From the NCBI GenBank assembly GCA_024364805.1, contig CM044513.1, positions 16,104,010 through 16,168,009 of the forward strand: a stretch of 64,000 nucleotides of DNA. The letters run 5' to 3'. Under the pieces are notes generated by a model. The model was given only the letters and a program-made list of their open reading frames with translations. It did no database searches and was not told the origin of the DNA. Shown here piece after piece: positions 39,501 to 58,394 of this stretch. This DNA is from Euprymna scolopes. Lineage: Eukaryota; Mollusca; Cephalopoda; Sepiida; Sepiolidae. Within the stretch, counting starts at the first letter, position 1; the number at the start of each line of letters is the position of its first letter. A program made the translations under genes and the position numbers.

Positions 39501-41105
39501 GAGTATACTGAGAAACTATATCGTAGACAGAATGCCTGGCTGACAAACATTTTTTTTTAAGTTTGCAATCGCCGACGTCCTGTGATGTCACCATCTGTAA
39601 ACATAGCATACATTTTTACATTCAAGTCCATGTCGAAGGTAATAAATATAAAGTGTTTAAAAATTTCAACGTTAGTTGTTATTCATGGAAAGTTGAACGA
39701 GCAAAGAAGTTCTTTCTCTAAATGCTGTTCACACAACCCTGACAAAGTAAAATATCCTTGTTACTTTGGTCCGTAGATTCCTCAATTTGACTTGAATAGA
39801 ATGCTGAATTTTTTACCATCTGTATTATTTGATTTACAATAGTATCGATAATGTCTTTACTATGTAAGCAAACATAGGCATCTTTTAATAGCTTGTGTTC
39901 TCAAAACTGCTTCACAGGCTTGACAGCTTCCCCATTAATTATTATTAAATGAAGTAATCTTTATTATGAAATTAAATTATAAGTATACACCTCTAATTAT
40001 GAAACAAAGGAAAATAATAAAAAGTAGGCATTATATATCACACCTCGATAATCTTTTTAAATTCCTATAATGTAGAATATATTATTTTACGTTTATTAAA
40101 ATCCTACTAAATATCCCTTTTTACTTAAATCTCCAGAAAAAAAAGGGTGACTATTCTCATTACTCAACCATTATTAAGAGAACCGCTTTGGCAAATCATT
40201 CTATATGGTTATACCTATTGCTTCCAGTTAAGTAATCTACATACCCATAATATTTATAAATTTCCCTCAATTCATCCATTAAAAATTTGACACTTGATAA
40301 ATAAATGTATGTTATACCCCATATTAAGTCTCTCTAAAACATTTATATGCTGTTTATTCTTAATAGACATATTTGACACAATTAAGATCATCTTTCTATG
40401 TTGTGTTGTTCTCCATACCTAAAATATTATTTTATAGAAACGAATAGTACGAATAATCTCAACAAATAGAACGAAATCAATAATCATCCTTTAATAAAAA
40501 TTTAATTTTAACTTTTTGTTCTCATTGAAATCAATAGTTTTCTTTACTTTATAAAAAACACCTTAAACTAAATGTCAAAATGTCTAATTCTAAGCTCTGA
40601 CGAGTTTTAACCTTTGACAATCACCAAGTACATTATATATTTAAACATTAACCACTACGCACCGTTATATAATAGAAACTTAAAGACTGACTCTGGCATT
40701 AGTTTATTTAATCTAATTCAAATGTATAAAAACATCTATATGTACATGGATATATGTGTATTCATACATGTACATGCATTTGGATCAGTGGTACCTTCTG
40801 ATCAATTATCTTGATAGATTTTTTATCTTTACTTATTCTATGTAGTTTGCCATTTACATCTATCTTCTGTCTTTAGACATCAATTAATCTTTTCGTGTTG
40901 ATTTTTGAATTGTTCTTTAAACACTTTTTCCTCGTTATTTCAATTATTAATCAATATAATTATTATCAAATATGTATTATCAATTATCAATATCGCAATC
41001 ACAAACGTGCTCACCTGCAACTACCTTCACCTTTTCATTAACATTATCACAATTGGAGTATACACTTATATTTAAGCATGAAAAAATAATTATATAAATT
41101 TGGAG
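39501..41105. other. AT-rich stretch without recognised features
   Basis: Nothing recognised. Confidence 0.4.
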
Positions 41106-41138
<33 letters not shown>

Positions 41139-41205
41139 TTTAATATTATTATCATCATTATTATTATATTATTATTACTATTATTATTATTATTATTATT
41201 ATCAT
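41106..41205. repeat. (ATT)n trinucleotide repeat, imperfect
   Basis: ATT repeats over about 100 bp with ATC and TAA interruptions. Confidence 0.97.
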
Positions 41206-42089
41206 TGCTGTTCAACTTCCAAAGTTTCGCGTAGTAAAAGAGTAAACAGCGATGATAAACAATTGGAGTGAGGTTGGGGACAAAGACAGGGCCGTACGAG
41301 TAGGTGTGGCAAAGAATGTATTTAGAATACAATCAAATAACTAATAAGTATTTTTTAAAATGTTTCATTCATTTTACTTTCCTTTTTACCTTTCTTTTTT
41401 TTCCTTTTTTCCGTCTTGCGTCGGTTCGTTTTCTTTCTTATTTTTATCTCTATATTAATGTGCATATGATATGGTAGATTGTGAGCGAGTATGTAGAAGG
41501 CAGCAACTTAAGTTGCACATTTTCTGAGTACGGATCAAGTCTAGTCTATTATTATTAAGAACTAAAAAACGTTACTTTAATCTGAAAAACGTTTTAGAAT
41601 AGATATATGAAATTCACAATCCTTTGCAGTTTGAACCAATATACACTTCTATGTTAAAGATTAAGGGCGGCCATCACACACGCATACAAATACTATTCTT
41701 TCTGCTTCCATCGTCTTTGCTTCTATGTGTAACCCTCTATTATTTCCGCTTCATTCCGCTATGTAAATACATGTCCTAATCTGTAACCTAGTGTATCTTA
41801 TTTATATAAAATTAGATATTTTTCACACCATTTCATGAAACCTCCTGATATTTACATCCTGTGATGCTGAAGAACTGATGTTTTTTAAAAACTTTACTTT
41901 CCTATGAGATGTATCGCCTTAAGATGTTCCAACGTTTTTGGATAAAAACTGAGCGAAAAATGCTCATGGATGTGTAGCAACATGTAACTGCGTATGTAAA
42001 ACAAATAATCTATAATGCCCTAATTCGGTATTAAGTACTTTGATAAAAACTTCGTAATTATTTACCTGTAGAACACAATAACTTCAAAT
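41206..42089. other. AT-rich stretch without recognised features
   Basis: A T- and pyrimidine-rich tract lies at about 41370-41415. No gene was recognised. Confidence 0.4.
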
Positions 42090-42096
42090 AATATAC

Positions 42097-42153
<57 letters not shown>

Positions 42154-42545
42154 CATACATATCTATATATGTGTGTGTGCGTGGGTGTGTGTGTATATAT
42201 ATATATAGAGAGAGAGAGAGAAAGNNNNNNNNNNNNNNNNNNNNNNNNNNNNNNNNNNNNNNNNNNNNNNNNNNNNNNNNNNNNNNNNNNNNNNNNNNNN
42301 NNNNNNNNNNNNNNNNNNNNNNNNNNNNNNNNNNNNNNNNNNNNNNNNNNNNNNNNNNNNNNNNNNNNNNNNNNNNNNNNNNNNNNNNNNNNNNNNNNNN
42401 NNNNNNNNNNNNNNNNNNNNNNNNNNNNNNNNNNNNNNNNNNNNNNNNNNNNNNNNNNNNNNNNNNNNNNNNNNNNNNNNNNNNNNNNNNNNNNNNNNNN
42501 NNNNNNNNNNNNNNNNTATATATATATATATATATGTATATATAA
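42090..42545. repeat. (TA)n/(TG)n/(GA)n microsatellite containing an assembly gap
   Basis: TA, TG and GA runs precede 292 N (42225-42516), and TA resumes after it. Confidence 0.95.
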
Positions 42546-42619
42546 TTTAAAGCTGACCGTTTGTGTGTGTGTTCACGAATAGGCTCATATATGTTTGGCT
42601 ATTATAGAAGACTGATCCC

Positions 42620-43060
42620 AGATAATGATAAAAGATGCATCGAGACACAGGTATGGGGGTGTTAGATCTTCCATAATGATGATTCATTAAAATTGTTGGG
42701 TCTGCGTACGTGCCTGGTCCACAATGTATGGAAATAAAAAATTTAAAAATTAAAAAAAATGTTTACAAGCGTGTTTGATATAGATGTACATAAGAATACA
42801 TTGATAATGATGTTTTTACTTAAAAAGGGATGGTATATTAAAATTGTTGGGTCTGCCTTCTCGCCTGACCCCCATAGAATGGAAATAGGCACACACTTTA
42901 ATAAAGACTTTTCATATCTATCTGAGCAAGTATACTTTGATAATTATGTTTCAGATTGAAGAAACATAGTATAACAAAATTATGCGGTGTTCGTTCGCGC
43001 CTGACCTCCATAGAATGGAAATATGTCACAAAGTTTCACAGGATATTGCGATAAGTGTTA
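42620..43060. repeat. Tandem repeat, about three copies of a 135-150 bp unit
   Basis: The anchor AT(T)A.AAAATT.TG.GGT(G/C)T recurs at 42686, 42837 and about 42970. Each is followed by a CCTG(A/G).C..CA.A.(A)ATGGAAATA block. The second and third copies share CCATAGAATGGAAATA exactly. Spacing is 151 and about 134 bp. Confidence 0.8.
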
Positions 43061-43264
43061 CAGTGTGAACATGTATGGTATAATAGATTATGGGGTTTAT
43101 CTATTTTATTTTTGCTTTCATCTTATTTTGCTTTGGTTTTGATACCCCCAAAATCCAAGCTATCTATGTAAATCCCTTTCTTTTCATAACTTTTACTTTT
43201 ATAAACCAGAGTGCATTTTCTGTAGTCTGTTTTTGAATCCAGTTTACGACGGACACTTTTGCTA

Positions 43265-47283
<4,019 letters not shown>

Positions 47284-47285
47284 TA

Positions 47286-47339
47286 TTAGGTTGATGCAAA
47301 AATAATATGTTTGATGCCATTATTTTTGCACTAACCTTA
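47286..47339. mobile_element. 54-bp mini-mariner MITE, MADE1/Hsmar1-like TIRs
   Basis: The left end TTAGGTTGATGCAAAAATAA and the right end, whose reverse complement reads TAAGGTTAGTGCAAAAATAA, are imperfect TIRs. TA dinucleotides flank both ends (47284-47285, 47340-47341), matching the mariner target-site duplication. The left 20 bp are very close to the TTAGGTTGGTGCAAAAGTAA end known from Hsmar1/MADE1. It has no coding capacity and would have depended on a transposase elsewhere. Confidence 0.8.
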
Positions 47340-47341
47340 TA

Positions 47342-48033
47342 GAAAAACAAATTTAAGAAAGATAAATCCAATATTTTGTTATTAACTGAATATACTTAAA
47401 TATTATCATATGTATTTTAAACAAGTCTTTTTCGTTTTTCCTTTCGAAATAATTAAGCCTAAATCCTAATGTTTTTAAATTAAATATTAAACAGACGTAA
47501 AATTTCAATATCAATAAGGAGCATGTTTTGCGACAGTTTCCACCCATAAAAAAGTCATTGAAATTAAAAAGCGAAAAAACATAATTTTGCCTTTGCAGTT
47601 AATAATTATTTTATTAATTCATTATCCACGCTCATTTTATTTAAAAATGTGTTTTTAAATATATTCTAAATAATGATTCTATTTTCTTAACATTATTGAT
47701 TGTTTTGATGACTGGACGTTCTTAACAATTCACCAAAATAATTTTTAGCGCTTCAATTTTTCAACATTTGAAGTCATTTCCTCAAGCAAAGATAACGATT
47801 TTGAGAAAACTATTTAGTGTTGGTCTTTTCTATGCCAAACCTCAACTATCATAACCATTGCCTCACCGGGGTTCCAAAATCGACCTGCCTTTATGCATAC
47901 GTGTTTGTGGCCGGTCTCTCTTATCCTGTGTATCTCAACTGCTGCGACTTCCATCGTCATTTAAGCTGGGCCCATGGAACACATGCTGGAACGCGCTCGC
48001 GCTATCATCAGAGATGCGAAGGACCAAGAGAGA
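47342..48033. other. AT-rich, then less AT-rich sequence leading into a retroelement fossil
   Basis: From about 47860 the base composition becomes balanced and the plus-strand sequence near 47980-48033 (ERARAIIRDAKDQERP-like reading) may be an upstream part of the gag fossil that follows. No feature was recognised before that. Confidence 0.35.
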
Positions 48034-48227
48034 CCAGTTGTTATGACAGCGCAGACATGACATAATAGGAAATGAGCAACTCCTAGTCTGAGCCCCGTTT
48101 AAATGAGAGATGTTTCAATGAGAGATGTTTCCGCTGCAGAGAGCAGGGTTATTTCGCGAAAATTTGCACTGACAAGGGAGGAGACGCGTGCGCTGTGTTT
48201 TGAACATCAACCGCAAGACTGTAGAGG
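48034..48227 (+). repeat. Left arm of a 190-bp inverted repeat
   Basis: Reverse-complementary to 49622-49810 with high identity (for example CAGCGCAGACATGACATAAT and ACATCAACCGCAAGACTGTA in this orientation). It contains the gag zinc-knuckle segment. Confidence 0.92.
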
Positions 48228-49621
48228 ACAGGTCGTAAACGCCTCTCTGCTTCCCGGTAAGATGTAAGTGAGACACAACTGACAATTTACTGTATACGTA
48301 AAACAAGTGTTCTGATGATCTCCCCTTTACTCGGGCTTATCAGGTACCATAGTGAGTGCCAGACTGTGTCCAACCTGCCAAAAGCAGAACATCAAAGTCA
48401 CAGAATTAGGCTGCGAGACACAAGCATACTGTTGGGCCGAAACAGTGAAGATGCATACAGGCTCCATTATTGCCGAGAAATCAATGTCTTGGTGATGGAA
48501 AGGGATTTGCTCTAGTTTGATTTATTGCTAAGTTATAATGCCATCAATTCACTATGAGGAATTGTAGTTACCCGAGGCAGTAGCGTAAGTTTTTTGGAAA
48601 CCCCAGTGTATGCCGCGTTCCATATCGAGCAGCTTAGCTTCAAGGTGTACTGCAACCATCGCCAGAAGACAGGAACTGTATCATTAAAGAGGACTGTGGG
48701 AAGGACGGCAATCGATATTTAGAATGTCGTCGCACTTTACCCCATACTTGGCGAGGCTCGTAATAAATATGAGGAACAGCTTGAATCCGAGGGTTGATCT
48801 ATCCGGACGACAAGCTTGGCCCTAGCCAAAAATGCACGAAATGGTGGTCCAGCAAATAAATAGAAAATAAGCCCGAGGCTTACACTGCTGATGCTGACGT
48901 GTGCGGCAGCTAACTTGGGGAATGGTTCCAAAAAGGCTCTAATGTGCTGATAATAGATTTTTGAAAAACATATATGCCGTCTCAGCCAGAGTGGTATCGG
49001 GGTCAGAGCTAATGATTGACACGATTCGGCTCTTGTCTTATGCGGTACCACAGACAACGAAAAATATTCTGAATACGGTGCTGGCCAAGGGAAAAGGTCA
49101 TTAAGTACGGAACACCAGCCTACATTGACGATGTGTACGTCAGTGAAGATGTACAATCTGCATATTGCGCCAGATAAAAGTAATCTCAGTTCGATCTGTT
49201 TTTCATTGATCCTGAACATCTGAAATATGGATCACGCGTATTGGGGTTGAACATCTGTGAGACAGAGGGCACCATACGATGGACGCCGATTATAAGCACA
49301 CTGACGTTATTACACATTGGACGCCTTTTTTCCTCGTGTGGGAAACTTGTTAGTCACCTAGCAGCCTGCCGTTTGCTCTGTGCAGTTGTTGGTTTTACAA
49401 AATGTAGAGCAAATTTGGTGACCACGGGTTTAGTTGATATACCAGATGATGCCGTCCTTACGGAAACACTTGAGCTTGTGAATGCAAAGGAAATTGCCCA
49501 TGGGGAGTGATGTATCGAGTATTATGACGTGAGCCAACGCCAGCTCATTAGTGTTGGGAGTCTCATTAGACCAAAGAGAAAACGTGTTCGAGGACTCATG
49601 TTGACTCCGACCCGTAAGTGG

Positions 49622-49810
49622 CCTCTACAGTCTTGCGGTTGATGTTCAAAACACACGCGTCTCCTCCCTTGTCAGGTCAAATTTTCGCGAAATAATCCTG
49701 CTCTCTGCAGCGGTAACATCTCTCATTGAAACACCTCTCATTGAAACGGGGCTCAGACTAGGAGTCGCTCATTTCCTATTATGTCATGTCTGCGCTGCCA
49801 TCACAACCTG
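49622..49810 (-). repeat. Right arm of a 190-bp inverted repeat
   Basis: Inverted copy of 48034-48227. About 1.4 kb of RT-bearing fossil sequence lies between the arms. Gag-like sequence continues beyond this arm on the minus strand. Confidence 0.92.
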
Positions 49811-50349
49811 ACGGAGTTGGAGTCTGTTGTAGTGGCAGTCGGAAAAATTGCACTTGTAAGCAGATACTCTCTATGTATACGACTGGGGGTCTGAGCCACT
49901 TTCAGGAAACACAAAAATTCGTATTAAATCGGTCAATGAAATGTTGATCTGACGAAGACTAGACGCACTAAAGAGCCTGGTCTCTGAGTAGGAGGTATCG
50001 GTGAGTGTAACGCTGGTAGTATTACATTGAGACCGTGCTGATTATTTAACCTGTGTGCCTAACAATACTATGAAGCTGTATAAAATGGGTGTCGAGCACA
50101 CTGTTTAATCTTGTGCAGTTACAGTTAGCGCGATTGGTGAATGCCAAACAAAGAACATTTCTGCGCAGAGCGGGCATCCATGTATCAAGAGAACCTTGTA
50201 TTTTGCAAAGACAACGGCAGATGTCACGCAGATCGTCAAGCAGTTTTGGGAACCCCAGTCTATTTGTTCTGTACCAGAATAGTGGCAAAAACTGCGATTG
50301 TTAGTTAAGGACATATGGCAAAAGGTGGCGATGGATCTGACATTTTTCT

Positions 50350-51120
50350 CCTCTTTACCTTGTAGACTGGAGATCATCCTCTAGTGTTTCTGCCATTCCC
50401 TTAGATTTGCGTCTATTTGTTTTCCCTTCGTGCTTGGTATAGAGCGCGGTGGCATGAGCAAATAGAGTTAGAGAGACACTTTTATCAAAGAGAGTATTTA
50501 TGAATATCAGGATTAATAAATGACCAAAGATAGAGCCCCGAGGTATACCCGCATTTTTATAAGTGATTAGATAGATGATCATCGAGGAAAACATGGATGA
50601 TTCTCTTATTAAAGAAAAAAATAATTATGTCACGTATTTGTCCAGTGATATCATGCGATACTTTTTTTTCCTGAAAAAAAAAAAAAAAAAAAACATCGTG
50701 CCAAACTCCATCAAAAACCGTCCTCGCGGTGTCCAGTATTTGGTGTATACGTGCAGTAATTACAGTAAGATATCTGCTGTAGATTAAGTTTGCCTAAATT
50801 CATATTGTTGATTGGTAGGAACTTTAGCAGATGTAAAGTAATAGACTATAGCTTGCTTTATCATGGACTGGAATATTTTAGCGAATATCTTGAGGCTACT
50901 GGGGTGATAATTTAATGTGTCAATTCTTTCGATATAATTCTTGCAATATGGTACCACAGTAGCAGTCCTCCAGCAGTCAAGAAAGCAATATACGTTAAGG
51001 CATTTGTTGTAAAGTTTTCAGAGGACTGGAGAAACCTCCTTTAACCATATTTATAGCACAGCCGGGATTAGTTAAGGTCAGTATGCTATCAAATGTAGTA
51101 GCATTATACAAGTTGTTATC
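50350..51120 (-). mobile_element. LINE family B, RT fragment
   Basis: The minus-strand reading carries STADILL near 50780, a block corresponding to the DISKAFD.VWHDG region near 50700, and NAGIPRGSIFG...LILIFIN at 50460-50560. The KGMAETLEDDLQST end is at about 50355-50400. These are the middle and C-terminal RT motifs of a Jockey/CR1/L2-type LINE. The KGMAETLEDDLQS block matches the similar minus-strand segment near 59.66 kb in family B. A run of 20 A (about 50677-50696) and stops interrupt it. Confidence 0.8.
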
Positions 51121-51199
51121 GACACATATTAAAGAAATCCATTTGATAGATAGATAGATACCTCTTTATGAATGTAAATATGTACGTATATGTGTGCAT

Positions 51200-51288
51200 T
51201 TATATATATATATATATATAATTTCTATTTTCATAAATTTATTAGTGTATAATCTTATATGAAGATTTATAGGCACATACTCACGCAT

Positions 51289-51373
<85 letters not shown>
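51200..51373. repeat. (TA)n and (CA)n-(TA)n microsatellites
   Basis: A short TA run at 51200-51221, then CA (51288-51308) leading into TA to about 51373. Confidence 0.95.
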
Positions 51374-51374
<1 letters not shown>

Positions 51375-52821
51375 TCATGCGTGCGTGCGTATCTTTTTAT
51401 GTCAACATAAATATCTAGTTCGCCCGAAAAGAATTACAAACTTGTATGCCCCAATGTATAGTGAGCAGTACACATGATGATCGAAATTTCGCATAACTGT
51501 GTACATAAAATAAGGTTATTTTCGGTCTAAACGAATAAATTGATATCTTAAAAAAGTTATACATTCCCGTTGTTGATAGTGTTCGTAAGCATTTATAATT
51601 TATTAATTAATAATGAATAAGTGTTTTTTTCCTGATGGATGTATTTTAAAATAGAATGGGTGAATTTTTGCACACCAAACTGTAATTGTTTTCCGGCGAA
51701 CGAACTTTATTTAAAAGTGACTCAAGATAATATTTCGATGATGATGTATCTTATTCAGCCCGTCATCAGGATTGGCTGGATAAGATACAAAATCATGTAC
51801 GTATGTGTGAAGTTTACAAAACATTAAATATTACGCGCCTAGATTACCCAAATTTTTAGTCATTTTCTATTTGCTAGATTCATCAATTATTAACTACAGC
51901 TTATTTATTGACAGTCTTATATACAAGATATGTCATGCAGCATAACCTTCATTTCCGTGAAGCTGCAGGTTTATTTCATTTTATAAAAAAAATTATAAAG
52001 CATAATCATGAAGACAAGTCGGTTCTCGAAGGATCACTTATTTGGAAGGATTAATATTTGACAGATCTGGTAAATAGAAAATGGGTAAAAAATAGAAAAT
52101 CAAGGCACCGTACGTACCGCACCGACTCGTGAAAATTTCCAGGTTTGTATATGCGGTCGCGTTTAACTAACGGAGGACAATACATTCCGGAAAGAAGACT
52201 AAAACTTTCTTCATTCGTCTTAACGATATACCCATTGCTAATTAATTTGGTGAGTCATGGCCGCTGATGAAGTTAAAGCGGCAGGGTGGCATGCATGCAT
52301 GAATTAAACACTTTTTTTGCAACATGTGACAACACTGGGAGTATATACATTTTTTTGTTAAAATTTTGCTATAAGACTGACAGTTTAAATGAAGAAAACT
52401 TTTCTTTTTTTTTCGTTAAGATATTAACATTTTAAAAAATCATCCGAAGACGAGGTGTTGATGACATTTGCTACAAATGTTTCCAGTAGATTGTTGTTAT
52501 TCCACTTTATTCCCTTTTATTTCGAATGTTTATATATCATCGTTGAAATTCAAATAATTTGATGAGACGCACGCGTCAACCTTTGTAGGTTTTTTATTAA
52601 TAATTATTTTCTATTATGAATGAAATAATGAATGCAACTGAGAAGAAACAGCAAGCTGAAATTAGATTCAGGTAATCACAAAAGTTAAAAGATGTTATTG
52701 AAAATAACAAATGGGCAAGTTTTAGATAATAAATGCTGGGCGACCCACACCACGTGTTATCAAAATAATACTTCACAATAAAAGTGATTATGCACTAAAT
52801 AAGAGAGCAGGGTTAAGGGCA
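51374..52821. other. AT-rich stretch with one hairpin
   Basis: An inverted repeat of 15-bp arms with one mismatch lies at 51746-51760 and 51774-51788. No gene was recognised. Confidence 0.45.
51746..51788. repeat. 15-bp inverted repeat (hairpin)
   Basis: GTATCTTATTCAGCC and its reverse complement with one mismatch, 13-nt loop. Confidence 0.85.
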
Positions 52822-52831
52822 TCTATATCTA

Positions 52832-52927
<96 letters not shown>

Positions 52928-53471
52928 CGAAAATGTATGTATGTTTGTTTGTTTGACCGACGGAATAAGATTTCACAAACTTGGAATCATATTAAAGCCC
53001 CACCCTCCGGATGACAAATATCGAAAGATTAGCCCAAGAGGACCATAAGAAGTTCGTCAACTGATCGATTTTCTTCAGGGGGTCCCAAAAAACCGACATT
53101 TTAATCGTAACGCGCTCGCGATGACCTCATTTAGTGACTATCTGTCAATCAAACCTCTTTCACTTGCTTTATAAGTCTTGTTTTATAAATATATTCAATT
53201 CCTCTTATTCTTGGTCTTGACAGTTAAGTGGTTGGGGTTAGTTTCACCTCCGCGTTCCGGGTTCAATCCAGCCTCACGACCAAAACTATATTTTTACATC
53301 CTTAGACACGCGAGCAACGCATCTTTATTTTTTTTGACTTCGCTTATTCTTTAGTTTAATTCCCCAGCGTTTTTTTGTTGTTTCCGATTTTTTTAACATC
53401 GTTTCAGGGTTATTACTTACCTCCAATACACACACCTAAAAAACCCGGGCAACGCCGGGTACCCCCGCTAG
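52822..53471 (+). mobile_element. Non-autonomous Helitron
   Basis: The 3' end is textbook: a 6-bp GC-rich hairpin (ACCCGG 53443-53448, CCGGGT 53455-53460) followed by CCCCGCTAG ending at 53471 and a T. The 5' part begins within a (TATC)n/(TA)n tract and continues AAGCGAAAATGTATGTATG, TTTGTTTG and ACCGACGGA, a head that I recall from non-autonomous Helitrons in other animals. There is no open frame of note, so it would need a Rep-helicase from elsewhere. The exact 5' TC terminus cannot be placed because of the simple repeat. Confidence 0.75.
53221..53270 (+). repeat. tRNA-like segment inside the Helitron
   Basis: An A-box-like AGTTAAGTGGTTGG (53222-53235) and a near-consensus B box GGGTTCAATCC (53259-53269) occur in order, about 5 nt closer than in a real tRNA. 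It may be a captured tRNA-derived SINE head or part of the element family. Confidence 0.4.
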
Positions 53472-54761
53472 TATACACTAAAACGCAAACATTTCTCCAT
53501 ATGATTATTAATATTTTGTGGCTGGAGTTACTGCAAATTAAAACAATTGATGCTTGGCTCCGCTCATTTTCTAAAGTAAATTTATTCGATAGTACATCAT
53601 AATTTTTCATACATAAGCGAATGTTTTCACATCCTACTAATATATATTCGGCAGTAACTACCACGCAGATTGGCTTTCCCCGATCGCTACATACTCTTAA
53701 TTATCATATATTATAATGATTTTGTGTGAAATAGTAAAGAACCCATCCTCTGTTTATTATCATATTATACCCAATACATTGCAATGAGTGTACAAGTTAA
53801 GAAATACTTACATTGCTTAAGCGGCAGCAGCTAGAACCACACATATATAATATTTCTTCTCGCCTTTACTCCCTTATAGTATGATCTTATAGCTTGATAA
53901 CGAGAATGCATAACATTTTTACAAGTAGAAAGACACAGTTAAGTGTTAAAAAGGGATTACACATGCGTAGAACAGTTTAGACTTAACGAAGTAATTTCCC
54001 TGCAAAAGAGAAAAACATAAAAGAAAACAAATCGATTATTTTTCCTGTCTGAAATACTAATATATAATGTTCAAGCTCTGTCAAAAATTAGAAAGTACTG
54101 TTTTAGAAACTGTTCCGTAAAGAAACGATGGGGCTATATTATTATATATGGCTTATACTCATTAATAAATATTAATGAATTCTTAATATAAGACCCCATA
54201 GAGAAGATATTATAAATGCAGGAACTATGAAAAAATTATATTTTAAAACGGTTTTAGTCGAAAAACTGTTTTCAGTCCTCGGCTATTATTTTGGTGTAAA
54301 CTAAAGTTTCTCTGCACAATAAGTTGCACGATATTACATTGTAATCTATATTGCAATGCAGAAAACGTATTGTAATATTTTATTAAGCTGTTTTCATATA
54401 ATCAGTGGAATGATATTTTAAAATATTAAGCCATGGATCATAATTTGATAGTTTTCTTAACCAAAAACAATTTTAGAAGGGCCTCTGTGCTATTTAATAC
54501 AGTACCGTTTATTCTATATGCCCAGTAATTTTACTTGCGTTGTGAAAAAGCTACTTAAAATGCACTAATGATGTAAGACTGCATAAAATGTAATTACTTA
54601 ACTTTATAGTTTTTATTAAATTAGATCTTGATTTATATCTTTGTAAGGTTGTAAAGTAATATAAATCTGTACACGTCAAGAAATCAAAATATTAATTGTA
54701 CCGGTCTTTGGAACGTTATAGACACATACAGACAAACATTAACAAAAAGATGCACACACAC

Positions 54762-54762
<1 letters not shown>
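53472..54762. other. AT-rich stretch without recognised features
   Basis: Nothing recognised. Confidence 0.4.
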
Positions 54763-54853
<91 letters not shown>

Positions 54854-54916
54854 GCACACGTATATATCTATATATATATACATATACATACATGAATACA
54901 CATATATACGTGTGCT

Positions 54917-54944
<28 letters not shown>
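54763..54944. repeat. (TA)n microsatellite, interrupted
   Basis: TA run to about 54850, CACGCACACG interruption and further TA runs. Confidence 0.96.
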
Positions 54945-57370
<2,426 letters not shown>

Positions 57371-57816
57371 CGTACACATATCATTTTATATTTTCATGGT
57401 TATCTATATATTAATAAGATAGTATAGCTTGCTTGTTATTGATATTTTGTGACACGCTTAGATCTGAGTGACTGCCATTCAATTGTTATTGATTTCATTT
57501 TATTTAACAAATAATTTATTTCAAGAATCCTTCCTGAAAGTTGGTTTACGTTTTTATTATAGCTAGTTGTAATTAAGTAATTTCCTTTTTTCTAAATAAT
57601 TTTACAAAATCTCCATCAGTTTTGTGTTCACTTTTGATGATAGCTAATACCACATATGCCATTTATTCTTTTTCTGAAGTAATTTTACAAACACTACATC
57701 ATTTCCAGTTTCTATTGTAGCTGATGACAGTCAAGTAATCTATGTTTTATAAATAATTTTATCAAGGATTCTTAATAAAATTTTATCCAATTTCGACAGG
57801 ATCTTAAGAAACTTAA

Positions 57817-57818
<2 letters not shown>
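57371..57818. other. AT-rich, no recognised feature
   Basis: Weak internal repetition of the form AAGTAATTT(C)...TAAATAATTTTA...ATC near 57575, 57680 and 57735 suggests an old tandem repeat of about 90-100 bp. Confidence 0.35.
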
Positions 57819-57869
<51 letters not shown>

Positions 57870-57902
57870 TAATATAAGATATATATATATATGTATATAT
57901 TA

Positions 57903-57933
<31 letters not shown>

Positions 57934-57937
57934 TATA
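57819..57937. repeat. (TA)n microsatellite, interrupted
   Basis: TA alternation with several short interruptions. Confidence 0.95.
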
Positions 57938-58394
57938 AATTGCAACTTTATACGTAAAAATCGATATAAATTACTCTATAATATATGCTAAATTCTACAA
58001 GAATTAAAATTATATATTAAAGCGGACTTTACAACCGAGCCACGCTGTGTATCCCTGCTAGCTTAGATAAAATCGTTATCAGGTTTAACAAAAGAGGTAC
58101 AACTGTATCAAAAAATCAAATGTACGCTTAATATCTACAGAATGGCAACATCTATATATTACATATCAATAAGTCTCCTGTGGAACTTCCACAAGTCCCG
58201 TTATTAAAACCGTTACACGCGTTTCGAACTATTTTTGTCGTCCAGAGAAATCCTGTGTCAAAGGGGATTTGGGAAAGAGATACGGATAATACATCTTCTA
58301 ATCAATTATATTTAAATTATTATTCATTCTAACATTCAGTTGGATTTATTTTTTATGTTTGTTTAGTCCAGCTCTGCTTCAATTAGTTGAAATC
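57938..58394. other. AT-rich, no recognised feature
   Basis: Nothing recognised. Confidence 0.4.

Larger units (their letters stand above)
48034..50330. mobile_element. Rearranged LTR-retroelement fossil, gag in both orientations
   Basis: On the plus strand a CCHC-type zinc-knuckle region of gag (about 48110-48180) is followed by RT remains. These include a block around 49020-49140 and the VLGLN...LFSSCGKLVSHLAACR region at about 49230-49380, which corresponds in order to the RT-to-RNase H part of the minus-strand element at 0.7-1.9 kb. From about 49622 to 50330 the sequence is gag again, but on the minus strand. The fossil is broken and heavily rearranged, probably older than the element at the left end of the window. 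I assign it to the same Ty3/Gypsy-like lineage with moderate confidence. Confidence 0.7.

Noticed and set aside
48737-49219. 160-codon minus-strand open frame
   Set aside because: It lies antisense to the plus-strand RT remains and has no recognisable family of its own.
48115-49790. Terminal inverted repeats of a DNA transposon
   Set aside because: The arms contain gag zinc-knuckle sequence and gag continues outside the right arm, so the inverted repeat is better explained by rearranged retroelement sequence.
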